Positions 33,845-42,202 are shown, counted from the first letter of the stretch. The stretch is DNA of 54,925 bases from JBCBXA01 sp039816825 (GCA_039816825.1 JBCBXA010000010.1:1-54925), one strand, 5' to 3'. The notes: generated by a model from the sequence alone, not told the origin. A program made the numbers and translations.

Positions 33845-35500
33845 CTACCGCGTCAGCTTTTGATATTTGATGCGGCGTGGGTTCTCGACGGCATCGGCAC
33901 CCAGGCGGCGCTTCTTGTCTTCGAGATAGTCTTCGAAATTGCCTTCGAACCACTCAACATGGCTGTCGCCTTCAAAGGCCAGAATATGGGTGGCCAGCCG
34001 GTCGAGGAACATGCGGTCGTGGCTGATGATGACGGCGCAGCCGGCATAGTTTTCCAGCGCGTCTTCAAGCGCACCTAGGGTCTCGGTGTCGAGGTCGTTG
34101 GTTGGTTCGTCGAGCAGCAGCACGTTGGCGCCCGACTTGAGCATTTTGGCGAGGTGCACGCGGTTGCGCTGACCGCCGGACAGCGTGCCGACCTTCTGCT
34201 GTTGGTCTCCGCCCTTGAAGTTGAAAGCACCGCAATAGGCACGGGCATTCATTTCGTGCTTGCCGATCGACAGGATTTCATTGCCGCCGGAGATCTCTTC
34301 ATAGACGGTCTTGTCGGCGTCGAGGCTGTCCCGGCTTTGATCGACATATCCGAGCTGGACGGTTTCGCCGATGCGGATCTCGCCGCTGTCTGGCGTGTCC
34401 TGACCGGTTATCATGCGGAAGAGCGTTGATTTACCGGCCCCGTTGGCGCCGATGATGCCGACAATGCCGCCCGGGGGAAGCTTGAAGTCGAGATCGGCGA
34501 TCAGCTGTTTCTCACCAAAACCCTTGTTGAGGTTTTCGGCTTCGATGACGACGTTGCCCAGTCGTTCGCCGGCGGGAATGATGATTTGAGCCTCGCCGGG
34601 CTTGCGCTCGTTGGCGGCCTGCACAAGTTCATCATAGGCTTTAACGCGCGCCTTCGACTTGGCCTGGCGCGCCTTGGGGCTGGAGGCAATCCACTCGCTT
34701 TCGCGAGCGACAGCACGCTGGCGTGCAGCCTCTTCGCGGCCTTCCTGGGCAAGGCGCTTGGCCTTCTTCTCAAGATAGACCGAGTAATTGCCTTCGTATG
34801 GGATGCCGCGTCCGCGATCGAGCTCAAGGATCCAACCCGTGACATTGTCGAGAAAGTAGCGGTCGTGGGTGATGATCAGGACCGAGCCTTTGTAGGCGAC
34901 GAGGTGTTTCTCCAGCCACGCCACGGTTTCGGCGTCCAGATGGTTTGTCGGTTCGTCGAGAAGCAGGAGGTCAGGTTCTGCGAGGAGCAACTGACACAGG
35001 GCCACGCGGCGCAGTTCACCGCCTGAGAGATTGTCCACGCTTGCATCGCCGGGCGGGCAGCGGAGCGCTTCCATCGCCATCTCGACCTGGCTGTCGAGGT
35101 CCCAGAGATTTTCGGCGTCGATCTGATCCTGAAGCTTTGCACCTTCCTCCGCCGTCTCGTCGGAGTAGTTCATCATCAGTTCGTTGTAACGGTCGAGGAT
35201 CGCCTGCTTCTCCTTCACACCTTCCATGACGTTTTCTTTGACCGTCTTGGATGTGTCGAGCTGTGGCTCTTGAGGCAGGTAACCAAGGGTTGCGCCTTCG
35301 GCGAGCCAGGCTTCGCCGGTGTATTCGGTGTCGAGGCCGGCCATAATTTTGAGCAGGGTCGACTTACCGGCACCATTTGGGCCGAGAATGCCGATTTTGG
35401 CGTCGGGATAGAAAGACAGGTGAATGTTGTCCAAGACCTTTTTGCCGCCCGTATAGGTCTTGGTGAGGCCCTGCATGAAATAGATGAATTGGCGCGCCAT
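33845..35500 (-). CDS. ettA: Energy-dependent translational throttle protein (ABC-F)
   Basis: A 551-residue soluble ABC-F protein with two ATPase domains that binds the ribosomal E site and gates the first elongation steps according to ADP/ATP. Walker A motifs are GPNGAGKST (about residue 39) and GANGAGKST; signatures are LSGGELRRVALCQLL and LSGGQRNRVHLAKML; both Walker B regions read LLLDEPTN. The linker between domains is rich in Lys/Arg, as expected of the P-site-contacting arm. Opening FIYFMQGLTKTY matches EttA. Confidence 0.95.
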   Translation of the reverse strand: MARQFIYFMQGLTKTYTGGKKVLDNIHLSFYPDAKIGILGPNGAGKSTLLKIMAGLDTEYTGEAWLAEGATLGYLPQEPQLDTSKTVKENVMEGVKEKQAILDRYNELMMNYSDETAEEGAKLQDQIDAENLWDLDSQVEMAMEALRCPPGDASVDNLSGGELRRVALCQLLLAEPDLLLLDEPTNHLDAETVAWLEKHLVAYKGSVLIITHDRYFLDNVTGWILELDRGRGIPYEGNYSVYLEKKAKRLAQEGREEAARQRAVARESEWIASSPKARQAKSKARVKAYDELVQAANERKPGEAQIIIPAGERLGNVVIEAENLNKGFGEKQLIADLDFKLPPGGIVGIIGANGAGKSTLFRMITGQDTPDSGEIRIGETVQLGYVDQSRDSLDADKTVYEEISGGNEILSIGKHEMNARAYCGAFNFKGGDQQQKVGTLSGGQRNRVHLAKMLKSGANVLLLDEPTNDLDTETLGALEDALENYAGCAVIISHDRMFLDRLATHILAFEGDSHVEWFEGNFEDYLEDKKRRLGADAVENPRRIKYQKLTR

Positions 35501-35696
35501 GGCGTCCCCCGGGGTCGAATGAAATGTCTAGCGTCGGTGCTGATTTGCGCCGTATTTAGGGCAAAGGACGCCTGCGCAAAAGCCGCAAACTCAGCTTATG
35601 CAGTGGTGCAGGCTGCCAGCCGCTTGTTCGTGCGGTGCCGCTCCCGTAAACCGCCAAGGCGGCCGTGGGTTGGCCGCTTCGACATGGGCACGATGA

Positions 35697-36683
35697 ATGC
35701 AGTCGTTCGGGCACGATGAATTGGTGGAAGCGCTGCGGGCTGTCGCGGAGCCAACGCGCCTGCGCATCGTCAACATGTTGCGGCAAGCAGAGCTGACGGT
35801 CTCTGATCTCGTGTCCATTCTTGACCAAAGCCAGCCACGGGTGTCACGCCATCTGAAGCTCATGGCCGAGGCGGGTGTTATCGATCGCAGTCGCGAAGGC
35901 ACCAAGGCGTTTTACCGCCTGGCGCCTGACCCGTCCGTCGGCAGACTGATCGACGGAATTTTCGCCGATATGGATCCCGCTAGCGTGGTTTTCTCAACAG
36001 ATGCGGAGAGCCTGACCGCCATACGTCAGTCGCGGATTGAGCAGGCCGGCCAGTATTTTGCCGCCAACGCGGAACGGTGGGATGAAATCCGCAGTTTGCA
36101 TCTTCCGGAAGCAGCCGTTGAAGAACAGCTGGCCGAGTTGGTTGCGCAGCATGTGAAGGAGCGGACCAGACTTCTGGACATCGGTACTGGAACCGGTCGG
36201 ATGCTGCAGGTTCTCGCGCCAATGTTTACAGAGACGACGGGGCTTGATCGGTCTGCCGAAATGCTTGCGGTCGCCCGCGCGCGGATCGAAGAGGATAAGG
36301 TTTCCGCTGTTCATTTGCGTCAGGGCAATCTTTTCGAAGCCGCCAAGCTGGGTCCTCAGTATGATGCCGTTGTGTTGCACATGGTGCTGCACTTTCTTGA
36401 GGAGCCGGGCCTGGCTGTTGAAGCCGCCGCCCGTACCCTGCGCGCTGGTGGGCGATTGTTTGTCGTCGACTTCGAACCGCATGATCACGAGTTCCTACGC
36501 GTCGAGCACAACCATCTGCGTTCGGGCCTTGGCAAAGATGAGATGGATCAGTGGGCTGACACGGCCGGTCTTGAGAGGCTGGATTATGTCAGTCTGAAGC
36601 CTGACGACAGCGCCATGGCTGGGCTGGTGGTTGGTATCTGGGTTATGGGACCCAAATTGTCCGGCAACAACCCGTGGACATGA
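35697..36683 (+). CDS. ArsR-type regulator fused to a SAM-dependent methyltransferase
   Basis: A 328-residue two-domain protein. Residues about 5-85 are an ArsR winged helix (AVAEPTRLRIVNMLRQAELTV, then QSQPRVSRHLKLM). From about residue 145 there is a class I methyltransferase with motif I LLDIGTGTGRML and motif II-like TGLDRSAEML. In relatives this gene often lies beside metF and has been linked to methionine control, but metF is not here, so the role stays open. It is divergent from ettA. I see no strong ribosome site at 35697. Confidence 0.88.
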   Translation: MQSFGHDELVEALRAVAEPTRLRIVNMLRQAELTVSDLVSILDQSQPRVSRHLKLMAEAGVIDRSREGTKAFYRLAPDPSVGRLIDGIFADMDPASVVFSTDAESLTAIRQSRIEQAGQYFAANAERWDEIRSLHLPEAAVEEQLAELVAQHVKERTRLLDIGTGTGRMLQVLAPMFTETTGLDRSAEMLAVARARIEEDKVSAVHLRQGNLFEAAKLGPQYDAVVLHMVLHFLEEPGLAVEAAARTLRAGGRLFVVDFEPHDHEFLRVEHNHLRSGLGKDEMDQWADTAGLERLDYVSLKPDDSAMAGLVVGIWVMGPKLSGNNPWT

Positions 36684-36712
36684 CCGGTCGCCAGTGCGCT
36701 GGTAGTGGAAAC

Positions 36713-36737
36713 AAAAAGGCGCCCCGAAGGGCGCCTT
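36713..36737 (-). terminator. Bidirectional intrinsic terminator
   Basis: AAGGCGCCC and GGGCGCCTT form a perfect nine-pair stem with a CGAA loop (36716-36737; TTCG on the minus strand). On the minus strand a T-run follows, giving a good terminator for the transporter-microprotein transcript; on the plus strand it ends the ArsR-methyltransferase transcript with a poorer T-tract. Confidence 0.85.
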
Positions 36738-36761
36738 ACATTCATTCGGGGGTCATGTTGC

Positions 36762-36845
36762 TCAGATAAGGCCGAGCGTCAGTGCGGTAACCATTACAAA
36801 TGCCGCTGTGACCAATACCAGATTGATCGACTTGTTCAGGCTCAT
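36762..36845 (-). CDS. 27-residue membrane microprotein
   Basis: A 27-codon open frame with an excellent ribosome site (AAGGAG, about eight bases before the ATG). It reads MSLNKSINLV followed by a hydrophobic helix (LVTAAFVMVTALTLGLI) to the end, so it is one membrane helix with a basic N-terminus. It sits between the DMT transporter gene and a strong terminator, 25 bases before the hairpin, so it is probably the last gene of that transcript or has its own promoter. Family unknown to me. It may be a transporter accessory peptide or an independent stress microprotein. Confidence 0.72.
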   Translation of the reverse strand: MSLNKSINLVLVTAAFVMVTALTLGLI

Positions 36846-36923
36846 TTGCACTTCTCCTTTTTACGGGAACCTTCAATTTTGGGACAAATGAGCGGGCTGT
36901 CAAGAAAGGACGCGTCGCCGGGC

Positions 36924-37832
36924 TTATGCGTCTGATGCACGTTTTGTGGGTGTCCGAAACACTCGTCCATCGATTGCCAGCAGTCCAAACATGATCATGG
37001 CCATGCCAAGCCATTGGTTCCAAATCAGAGTTTCCGACAAAAAGAGCTTGCCCAGAAGCAGTGCGACGATGGGCACTATGAAGGTGCAAAGCGATACATT
37101 CACCGCGCCAACTTTTGCTACGACTGCAAAGAACAGCACGTAGGCAAGGGCAGTGGAGATCACCACTAGCCCCACAATGGACCAGATTGTGGCTGCCGAT
37201 GGCATCGCCATCTGGAGTGGGTTGTCCACCAGCAAGGCAACAGGCGCAATGAGCAGCGTAGCGCCCGTGAGCTGGCCCGCAGCCGTTACCATGGGGTCAG
37301 TCTTAGCGAAGCGCCGCGAGTAGATCGCGGCAAATCCGTAGCTGATGGCCGTCGCCACCACGAGCAACTGCGCGATGACGCTGGCCCCCAGCCCTTCCAG
37401 CGCTGCCGGGCCGATCATGACAATGATACCGATGAAACCAGCGGCGATGCCGACTGACTTCAAGCTGGTCAGCTTTTCGTCCGGCAGAAAAATCTGTGCG
37501 AACACTGCGGTCCAAAGCACGGTTGATGCGTTGATGATGGAGGCCAGGCCTGCACCGATTTCCCTTTGACCATAGAAAAGGAGGGCAAAGGGCAGAGCAT
37601 TGGCCAGCAGACCCATCATCAGCCAACGCACCATGGACTGGCGGTCGAAACCGACCGCCTTCCTCGCAACCGCCACGATGAGCCACAGAATGATGGCGGC
37701 GAATCCGACGCGAAAAAGCACCAGCGTAAGCGGGGCGATCTCGGCGACTGCGACCTTGGTGAAAAAGAAAGCTCCGCCCCAAACGCCGCCAAGCGCCAGA
37801 ATCATCAGCCAGTACAGAAGTGGTATCCGCAT
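36924..37832 (-). CDS. DMT-superfamily (EamA) transporter
   Basis: A 302-residue inner-membrane protein with ten hydrophobic segments in two EamA repeats. The first starts LLYWLMILALGGVWGGAFFFTKVAVAE, and the second includes LVVISTALAYVLFFAVVAKVGAVNVSL. Such proteins export amino acids or other metabolites; the substrate is unknown. ATG 37832 is preferred to upstream in-frame starts because GGGGAA lies before it and the first membrane segment follows at once. Confidence 0.88.
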   Translation of the reverse strand: MRIPLLYWLMILALGGVWGGAFFFTKVAVAEIAPLTLVLFRVGFAAIILWLIVAVARKAVGFDRQSMVRWLMMGLLANALPFALLFYGQREIGAGLASIINASTVLWTAVFAQIFLPDEKLTSLKSVGIAAGFIGIIVMIGPAALEGLGASVIAQLLVVATAISYGFAAIYSRRFAKTDPMVTAAGQLTGATLLIAPVALLVDNPLQMAMPSAATIWSIVGLVVISTALAYVLFFAVVAKVGAVNVSLCTFIVPIVALLLGKLFLSETLIWNQWLGMAMIMFGLLAIDGRVFRTPTKRASDA

Positions 37833-37964
37833 CGTGTTCCCCGTCCATGGGTCGCTACAGGGCGTAGCTGTGAACCGCAATCCGGAACCTGCGCGCAACA
37901 CGGCATGGTCCGGTGTCTTTCAAACCGCACCTCCACATCGACATGCGTCGTCTTCAGACTGGCC

Positions 37965-37983
37965 AGAGGCCATAGGGGCCTCT
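37965..37983 (+). promoter_or_regulatory. Hairpin immediately upstream of the TerB-DnaJ gene
   Basis: AGAGGCC and GGCCTCT form seven perfect pairs around the loop ATAGG. The hairpin ends 11 bases before the ATG at 37995, where a ribosome site would be expected, and no Shine-Dalgarno sequence is evident. It could control translation of the chaperone gene. Confidence 0.4.
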
Positions 37984-37994
37984 ACATCTTGGGT

Positions 37995-38720
37995 ATGTCG
38001 ATTTGGTCGCAAATTGCTGATTTGGTGCGCCGCACCGCTGGTTCCGCTTTCATGGCGGTGTTCGAGGCGGTTCGCACCTTCTTTGCTGGAGATGCCGAAA
38101 CCCGCGCCCGAGTGGCGTTCTCCATCGCGATCATCGCTCTTTCGGCCAAGATGGCGAAGGCGGATGGCGTGGTGTCCGCTGCAGAAGTCCGTGCGTTTCA
38201 GGAGATATTTACAGTCCCCGACGAAGAGTTTGAGAACGTGGCCATGGTCTACAATCTGGCCAAGCAGGACGTTGCTGGCTTCGATGCATATGCGCGGCAG
38301 GTGGGTGACCTGTTCTCCGACGAGCCGGTGATTCTCAACGACGTGCTGGATGCGCTCTTTCACATTGCCGCTGCCGACGGCGTGGTCCATGAGGCCGAGA
38401 TGGAGATGTTGCAGGCCATCGCCGCCATCTTCGCCGTCGCTGACAAAGACTTCAAGCGGCTGAGGTCGCAGTACACCGAGGGTGGGGAGCACGACCCATA
38501 CACCGTGCTCGGCGCGTCGCGTGACTGGACGCTGCAACAATTGCGGGCGCACTACCGCACGCTAGTTCGCGACAACCATCCAGATCGGTTGATGTCTCGT
38601 GGAGTTCCGGCAGAGTTCATGGTGCTGGCACAGGATCGGATGGCTGCCATCAACGCTGCCTGGGATGAGATCGGCGCCGGATCAGGCCACAGTCTGCCAT
38701 CGGCACAGGGTGCTGCCTGA
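37995..38720 (+). CDS. DjlA-like co-chaperone with TerB and J domains
   Basis: A 241-residue protein. The middle (about residues 45-160) is a TerB-like helical domain with two acidic motifs, KMAKADGVVSAAEV and HIAAADGVVHEAEM. The C-terminal J domain (DPYTVLGASRDWTLQQLRAHYRTL) has the HPD triplet in RDNHPDRL, which activates DnaK. An N-terminal amphipathic or weakly hydrophobic segment may hold it at the membrane. The open frame runs further upstream, but ATG 37995 gives the family N-terminus. Four bases separate it from the AmpD-like gene. Confidence 0.88.
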   Translation: MSIWSQIADLVRRTAGSAFMAVFEAVRTFFAGDAETRARVAFSIAIIALSAKMAKADGVVSAAEVRAFQEIFTVPDEEFENVAMVYNLAKQDVAGFDAYARQVGDLFSDEPVILNDVLDALFHIAAADGVVHEAEMEMLQAIAAIFAVADKDFKRLRSQYTEGGEHDPYTVLGASRDWTLQQLRAHYRTLVRDNHPDRLMSRGVPAEFMVLAQDRMAAINAAWDEIGAGSGHSLPSAQGAA

Positions 38721-38723
38721 TCC

Positions 38724-39545
38724 ATGGCCAAAGCCTATTCCGACCATGCGGGAGCGAGGCTTCGCCCGTCGCCCAATCACAATGAACGCCGGTTTGAGAG
38801 TGCGGGCGAGGGTGGTGTGGACATGCTGATCCTGCACTACACAGCCATGCCCGACGCCGAACGTGCGGTTCGCTGGCTCAGCAATCCCGAGAGTGAGGTC
38901 AGCGCGCACTATATGGTTTATGCCGACGGCTCGATTGATCAGTTGGTTCCGGAAAGTCGCCGCGCATGGCATGCAGGGCTGAGCGCATGGTGCACAGGCG
39001 CCGGCACCGGTCGCGATGTGAACTCACGGTCCATTGGCATAGAGATCGACAATACGGGTGTGATGTATCGTGGCGAGGATGCGGATGATGACGCGCCGAT
39101 ACTCCAGCCTGCCGCATACACTGATCGGCAGATTGAAGCGCTGATCCACTTGTGTGGCGGTATTTGTCAGCGTCATGCCATCGCGCCCCGCCATGTGCTG
39201 GGTCACTCAGACGTTGCGCCGAACCGAAAACAGGATCCAGGCGAGCATTTCCCATGGTCGAGGCTGCATGAAGCTGGCATCGGTCATTGGGTCGAACCCG
39301 AGCCCATAGGGTCGGGACAGTTCTTTGGGCCGGGCGACGCGGGAGCGCCGGTCGAAGCACTCCAGAAGATGCTGCGGCTTTACGGCTATGAGGTGGATGC
39401 GACCGGGTGCATGGATGCGCACACCTCGTCGGTGATCACCGCATTCCAGAGGCATTTTCGACCACAGCGAGTGGATGGCATCGCGGATCGGTCAACCATC
39501 ACCACGCTTCACAAGCTGCTATCGAGCCTGCCAAGCCTCAGCTGA
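38724..39545 (+). CDS. N-acetylmuramoyl-L-alanine amidase, AmpD type, with peptidoglycan-binding domain
   Basis: A 273-residue Amidase_2 enzyme with no signal peptide, which suggests cytoplasmic recycling of anhydro-muropeptides produced by the lytic transglycosylases in this window. Zinc-binding and catalytic residues are visible in LILHYTAM, IGIEIDNTG and HVLGHSDVAPNRKQDPGEHFPW. Unlike enterobacterial AmpD, it carries a C-terminal PG_binding_1 domain (EALQKMLRLYGYEVD, VITAFQRHFRP). It is coupled to the TerB-DnaJ gene. Confidence 0.9.
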   Translation: MAKAYSDHAGARLRPSPNHNERRFESAGEGGVDMLILHYTAMPDAERAVRWLSNPESEVSAHYMVYADGSIDQLVPESRRAWHAGLSAWCTGAGTGRDVNSRSIGIEIDNTGVMYRGEDADDDAPILQPAAYTDRQIEALIHLCGGICQRHAIAPRHVLGHSDVAPNRKQDPGEHFPWSRLHEAGIGHWVEPEPIGSGQFFGPGDAGAPVEALQKMLRLYGYEVDATGCMDAHTSSVITAFQRHFRPQRVDGIADRSTITTLHKLLSSLPSLS

Positions 39546-39744
39546 TCGCGCTTTACTAAGGCGTGTAACCAACTTTCACGTAAACGTCACAATTGCGCCG
39601 CATGGGGCTGGCCTACGTCGCCGCGCTGTCGCGGGTTTGGTGCGCCTTTAGGCTCAACGCATCGAACATCATCGCAGGCAGCACCCGAAATCCGGCCAGA
39701 AGAGCCGCTCGGGATAACAAGAACAAAGCGACGGAAACCCTACC

Positions 39745-40248
39745 ATGAACAAATCCACTGTGCTCGGCGCAGCCCTCTGCGCTGGCCTGTCTCTCACGCT
39801 GGCCGGATGTCAGACCTCTGGCGTGGAATCCGGCACGTCCACCTTCGCCGGAAATCTCGAAAAGCCGGCCGCAAAGCCCAAGGGTAAGCCTTATGAGGCG
39901 CTCATTCGGAAGCATGCAAAGGCGAACAATGTGCCTGTCGATCTGGCCCTTGCGGTCGTTCAGATCGAAAGCAGCTTCAACCCGAAGGCTCGGGGCGCTG
40001 CGGGAGAGGTCGGGCTGATGCAGATCAAGCCAGCCACGGCGCGTGGTATGGGATACAGTGGCTTGACCAGGGCGCTCTACAATCCAGAGACCAACATCAA
40101 ATGGGGTATGAAATATCTCGGTGGCGCCCGCGCCAAAAGCGATGGCTCTGTGTGTGGCACGATCCTTAAGTATAATGCCGGCCACTACGCCAAGCGCATG
40201 AACAAGATCAGCGCCAACTACTGCCGGAAGGTGAAGCGCATCCTGTAA
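39745..40248 (+). CDS. Small lytic transglycosylase lipoprotein
   Basis: A 167-residue predicted lipoprotein: signal sequence with lipobox LAGC, lipidated Cys22, then a short linker and an SLT domain. Catalytic Glu75 is in VVQIESSFNP, and GLMQIKPATARGMGY and KYNAGHYAKR complete the fold. It is probably anchored in a membrane facing the periplasm and trims peptidoglycan. Much shorter than Slt70, and closer to EmtA/MltE-size enzymes. Two cysteines (SVCGT and NYC) could form a disulphide. Confidence 0.9.
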   Translation: MNKSTVLGAALCAGLSLTLAGCQTSGVESGTSTFAGNLEKPAAKPKGKPYEALIRKHAKANNVPVDLALAVVQIESSFNPKARGAAGEVGLMQIKPATARGMGYSGLTRALYNPETNIKWGMKYLGGARAKSDGSVCGTILKYNAGHYAKRMNKISANYCRKVKRIL

Positions 40249-40270
40249 GCTCGATCTTTCGCGCATTGGC

Positions 40271-40299
40271 TTGACTTTTCGGGACTGAAAGCGCCTGTG
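40271..40299 (+). promoter_or_regulatory. Probable rnpB promoter
   Basis: TTGACT (40271-40276) is followed after 17 bases by CCTGTG (40294-40299), a weak -10. The predicted start, six bases later, coincides with the first base of the RNase P P1 stem. Confidence 0.45.
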
Positions 40300-40304
40300 G
40301 GCGT

Positions 40305-40713
40305 GCCAGTTGGCCGGGTGACCGCACGTTTGCACATGTCGAAAGACGCGGCGTGAGGAAAGTCCGGGCTCCACGGAAACACGGTGCCGGGTAACGCCCG
40401 GCGGGGGCAACCCCAGGGAAAGTGCCACAGAGAGCAAACCGCTTTGCACGAATGCTCGCATTCGCTGCCAAGTAAGGGTGAAAGGGTGGGGTAAGAGCCC
40501 ACCGCGGGCATGGCAACATGGCCGGCAAGGCAAACCCCACCGGGAGCAAAACCGAATAGGGATGGCGTGTGGCGGCCTTGGCTGCCGCGGACCCGTTTCC
40601 GGGTCTGATCATCCGGGTGGGTTGCTTGAGGCGCGCCGCAATGCACGCCCCAGAGGAATGGTCACCGCTGTGGTACGCCCACGGTACAGAACCCGGCTTA
40701 CAGGCCGACTGGC
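40305..40713 (+). ncRNA. rnpB: RNase P RNA, type A
   Basis: The catalytic RNA that matures tRNA 5' ends. The P1 stem is formed by GCCAGTTGGCC (40305-40315) and GGCCGACTGGC (40703-40713), which pair except for one wobble. The universal core GAGGAAAGTCCGGGCTCC begins at 40355, and the complementary 3' core with ACAGAA and CCGGCTTACAG lies near 40686-40703. The length of about 410 bases suits alphaproteobacteria. The true ends may extend a few bases. The gene is complete, although an assembly gap begins 41 bases later. Confidence 0.95.
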
Positions 40714-40754
40714 GCTTTCCACTGCGAGTCTGGTTGGTGAGTGCTCATTACCAG

Positions 40755-40764
40755 NNNNNNNNNN
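40755..40764. other. Assembly gap (ten N)
   Basis: Ten consecutive N mark an unresolved join of unknown true length. Sequence between rnpB and the GAF-EAL gene may be missing, including that gene's promoter. A frame that reads through the N run into the EAL gene is an artefact. Confidence 0.98.
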
Positions 40765-40834
40765 GATGGTCTCGCCGTTGCCTCCGGTTCATACTTCCCA
40801 GCCACCCTGTCTCCGTAAGAAATGGAGGCCTGAT

Positions 40835-42079
40835 ATGCTCAAGGGTTTGGAACAAAAGGTCGAAGATGCCCAGGCCGATGCGCCTGAGGCAGCAGCCTCA
40901 GATGTGATCCAGCAGGCGCTGGAGACCGTTCGCGAACATTTTGACATGGAAGTCGCCTACCTTTCGGAGATCGTGGGCCAGACCTCTGTTTTTCGGTCCG
41001 TGTCCGCTCCGGGGCTTGAAGACATGGCGCATGTCGGAACCGAGATGCCTATGGAAGCGGTTTATTGCCAACACATCATTGAGGGTCGGCTTCCCAAACT
41101 GATACCGGACACGGCAGAGGTTCCCTTCACAGCCACCATTCCGATTACAAGCCAACTGCCGATTGGCGCACACATGAGCATTCCCGTTCGCCGCAATGAT
41201 GGCTCGGTCTATGGGATGTTCTGCTGTCTCTCTCGCACGCCCAATCCCACGCTGAACGACCGCGACCTTATGGTCATGGAGCGGTTCGTCGATCTCGCCT
41301 CTGCAACTGTTCAGTCTCGAGAAGACGCTGTCAAAGAACAGCAGAAGCGAACGGGTGCCATCCACTCGCTTCTCGCCGACAAGAATTTTCACACCGCCTA
41401 TCAGCCGATCGTGGACCTCAAGACAGGCGCTGTTGCAGGCTATGAATCGTTGACCCGGTTCCAGTGTGGGTCGGATCGCACGCCCGATGTGTGGTTTTCG
41501 GAGGCCGAAGAGCTTGGTTTGGGCCGGGAACTGGAGTTGGCTGCCATTCGGCAGGCGCTCAAAGCTCTTCCGTGCCTTGGTCCTGAGCAATATCTGTCGA
41601 TCAACGCGTCACCTCTGACCGCCCTGAGCTCTGAATTCCAGTCCATTGTCATGCAGAGCGATCCCTCGCGCATCCTGCTCGAAATTACCGAACACAGCCA
41701 CGTTCCCGATTATCCGGAACTGTTGAACACCCTTCAGGCCCTCGTCTGGGCGGGCCTGCGGATCGCCGTTGATGATGCCGGAGCGGGCTATTCGAGCTTT
41801 CAGCACATCGTCCAGCTACGGCCCGACGTCATCAAGCTGGATATGGGGCTTACCAGAGGCATCGATCAGGATCCCATCCTTGCCTCCCTCGCATCGGCTT
41901 TGATCCGGTTTGCCGGTGAGACAAATTCCAAAGTTGTCGCCGAAGGCATAGAGACCGCGTCCGAGCAGCGCACCCTGATCGAACTGGGCGCGAGCCATGG
42001 CCAGGGCTGGCACTTGGGTAGGCCGGCTTCTGCAGAGGCGTGTTTTGAAGCTTCTGCCGCGTTTGAAATTGCCTGCTGA
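40835..42079 (+). CDS. GAF-EAL cyclic-di-GMP phosphodiesterase
   Basis: A 414-residue cytoplasmic signalling protein. Residues about 20-165 form a GAF sensor (VYCQHIIEGRLPKLI, HMSIPVRRNDGSVYGMFCCLS). From about 175, an EAL domain shows YESLTRF with metal ligand Glu204, LSINASP, LEITEH, VDDAGAGYSS with Asp313/Asp314, VIKLD, and AEGIE with Glu370. Key catalytic residues are present (ESL instead of EAL), so activity on cyclic di-GMP is likely. GGAGG lies before ATG 40835. It sits unusually between rnpB and the dcw cluster, but next to an assembly gap. Confidence 0.9.
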   Translation: MLKGLEQKVEDAQADAPEAAASDVIQQALETVREHFDMEVAYLSEIVGQTSVFRSVSAPGLEDMAHVGTEMPMEAVYCQHIIEGRLPKLIPDTAEVPFTATIPITSQLPIGAHMSIPVRRNDGSVYGMFCCLSRTPNPTLNDRDLMVMERFVDLASATVQSREDAVKEQQKRTGAIHSLLADKNFHTAYQPIVDLKTGAVAGYESLTRFQCGSDRTPDVWFSEAEELGLGRELELAAIRQALKALPCLGPEQYLSINASPLTALSSEFQSIVMQSDPSRILLEITEHSHVPDYPELLNTLQALVWAGLRIAVDDAGAGYSSFQHIVQLRPDVIKLDMGLTRGIDQDPILASLASALIRFAGETNSKVVAEGIETASEQRTLIELGASHGQGWHLGRPASAEACFEASAAFEIAC

Positions 42080-42168
42080 CCGCAAAAAGACCACCCGCTT
42101 TCGGCCTACGCTTTGTTAACCCTGACGGTCCAGACTCCCGGCCTGTCGAGGGTTTGCGAGGGCCAGAT

Positions 42169-42202
42169 TCCATTGACGCCCACAATATCCCATGTTATCC
42201 CA
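42169..42202 (+). promoter_or_regulatory. MraZ operator (TGGG box array) overlapping the mraZ promoter
   Basis: Read on the minus strand, TGGG occurs at 42199-42202, 42189-42192 and 42179-42182, exactly 10 bases apart, with a degenerate TGGA at 42169-42172. MraZ is known to bind TGGGN repeats with five-base spacers. A -35-like TTGACG (42173-42178) with a weak TTATCC or TATCCC 16-17 bases later lies inside the array, fitting autorepression. The whole 42080-42409 gap holds no gene; the leader would be about 200 bases. Confidence 0.75.

Noticed and set aside
35501..35696. A possible SAM-II-like riboswitch before the ArsR-methyltransferase gene (GGTGCTGATTTG)
   Set aside because: Only the first block faintly resembles the consensus; the pseudoknot-forming second half is missing.
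40478..40834. An N-terminal extension of the EAL protein reading through rnpB and the N run
   Set aside because: It translates a structural RNA and ten unknown bases. The ATG at 40835 has a GGAGG site and the normal protein start.
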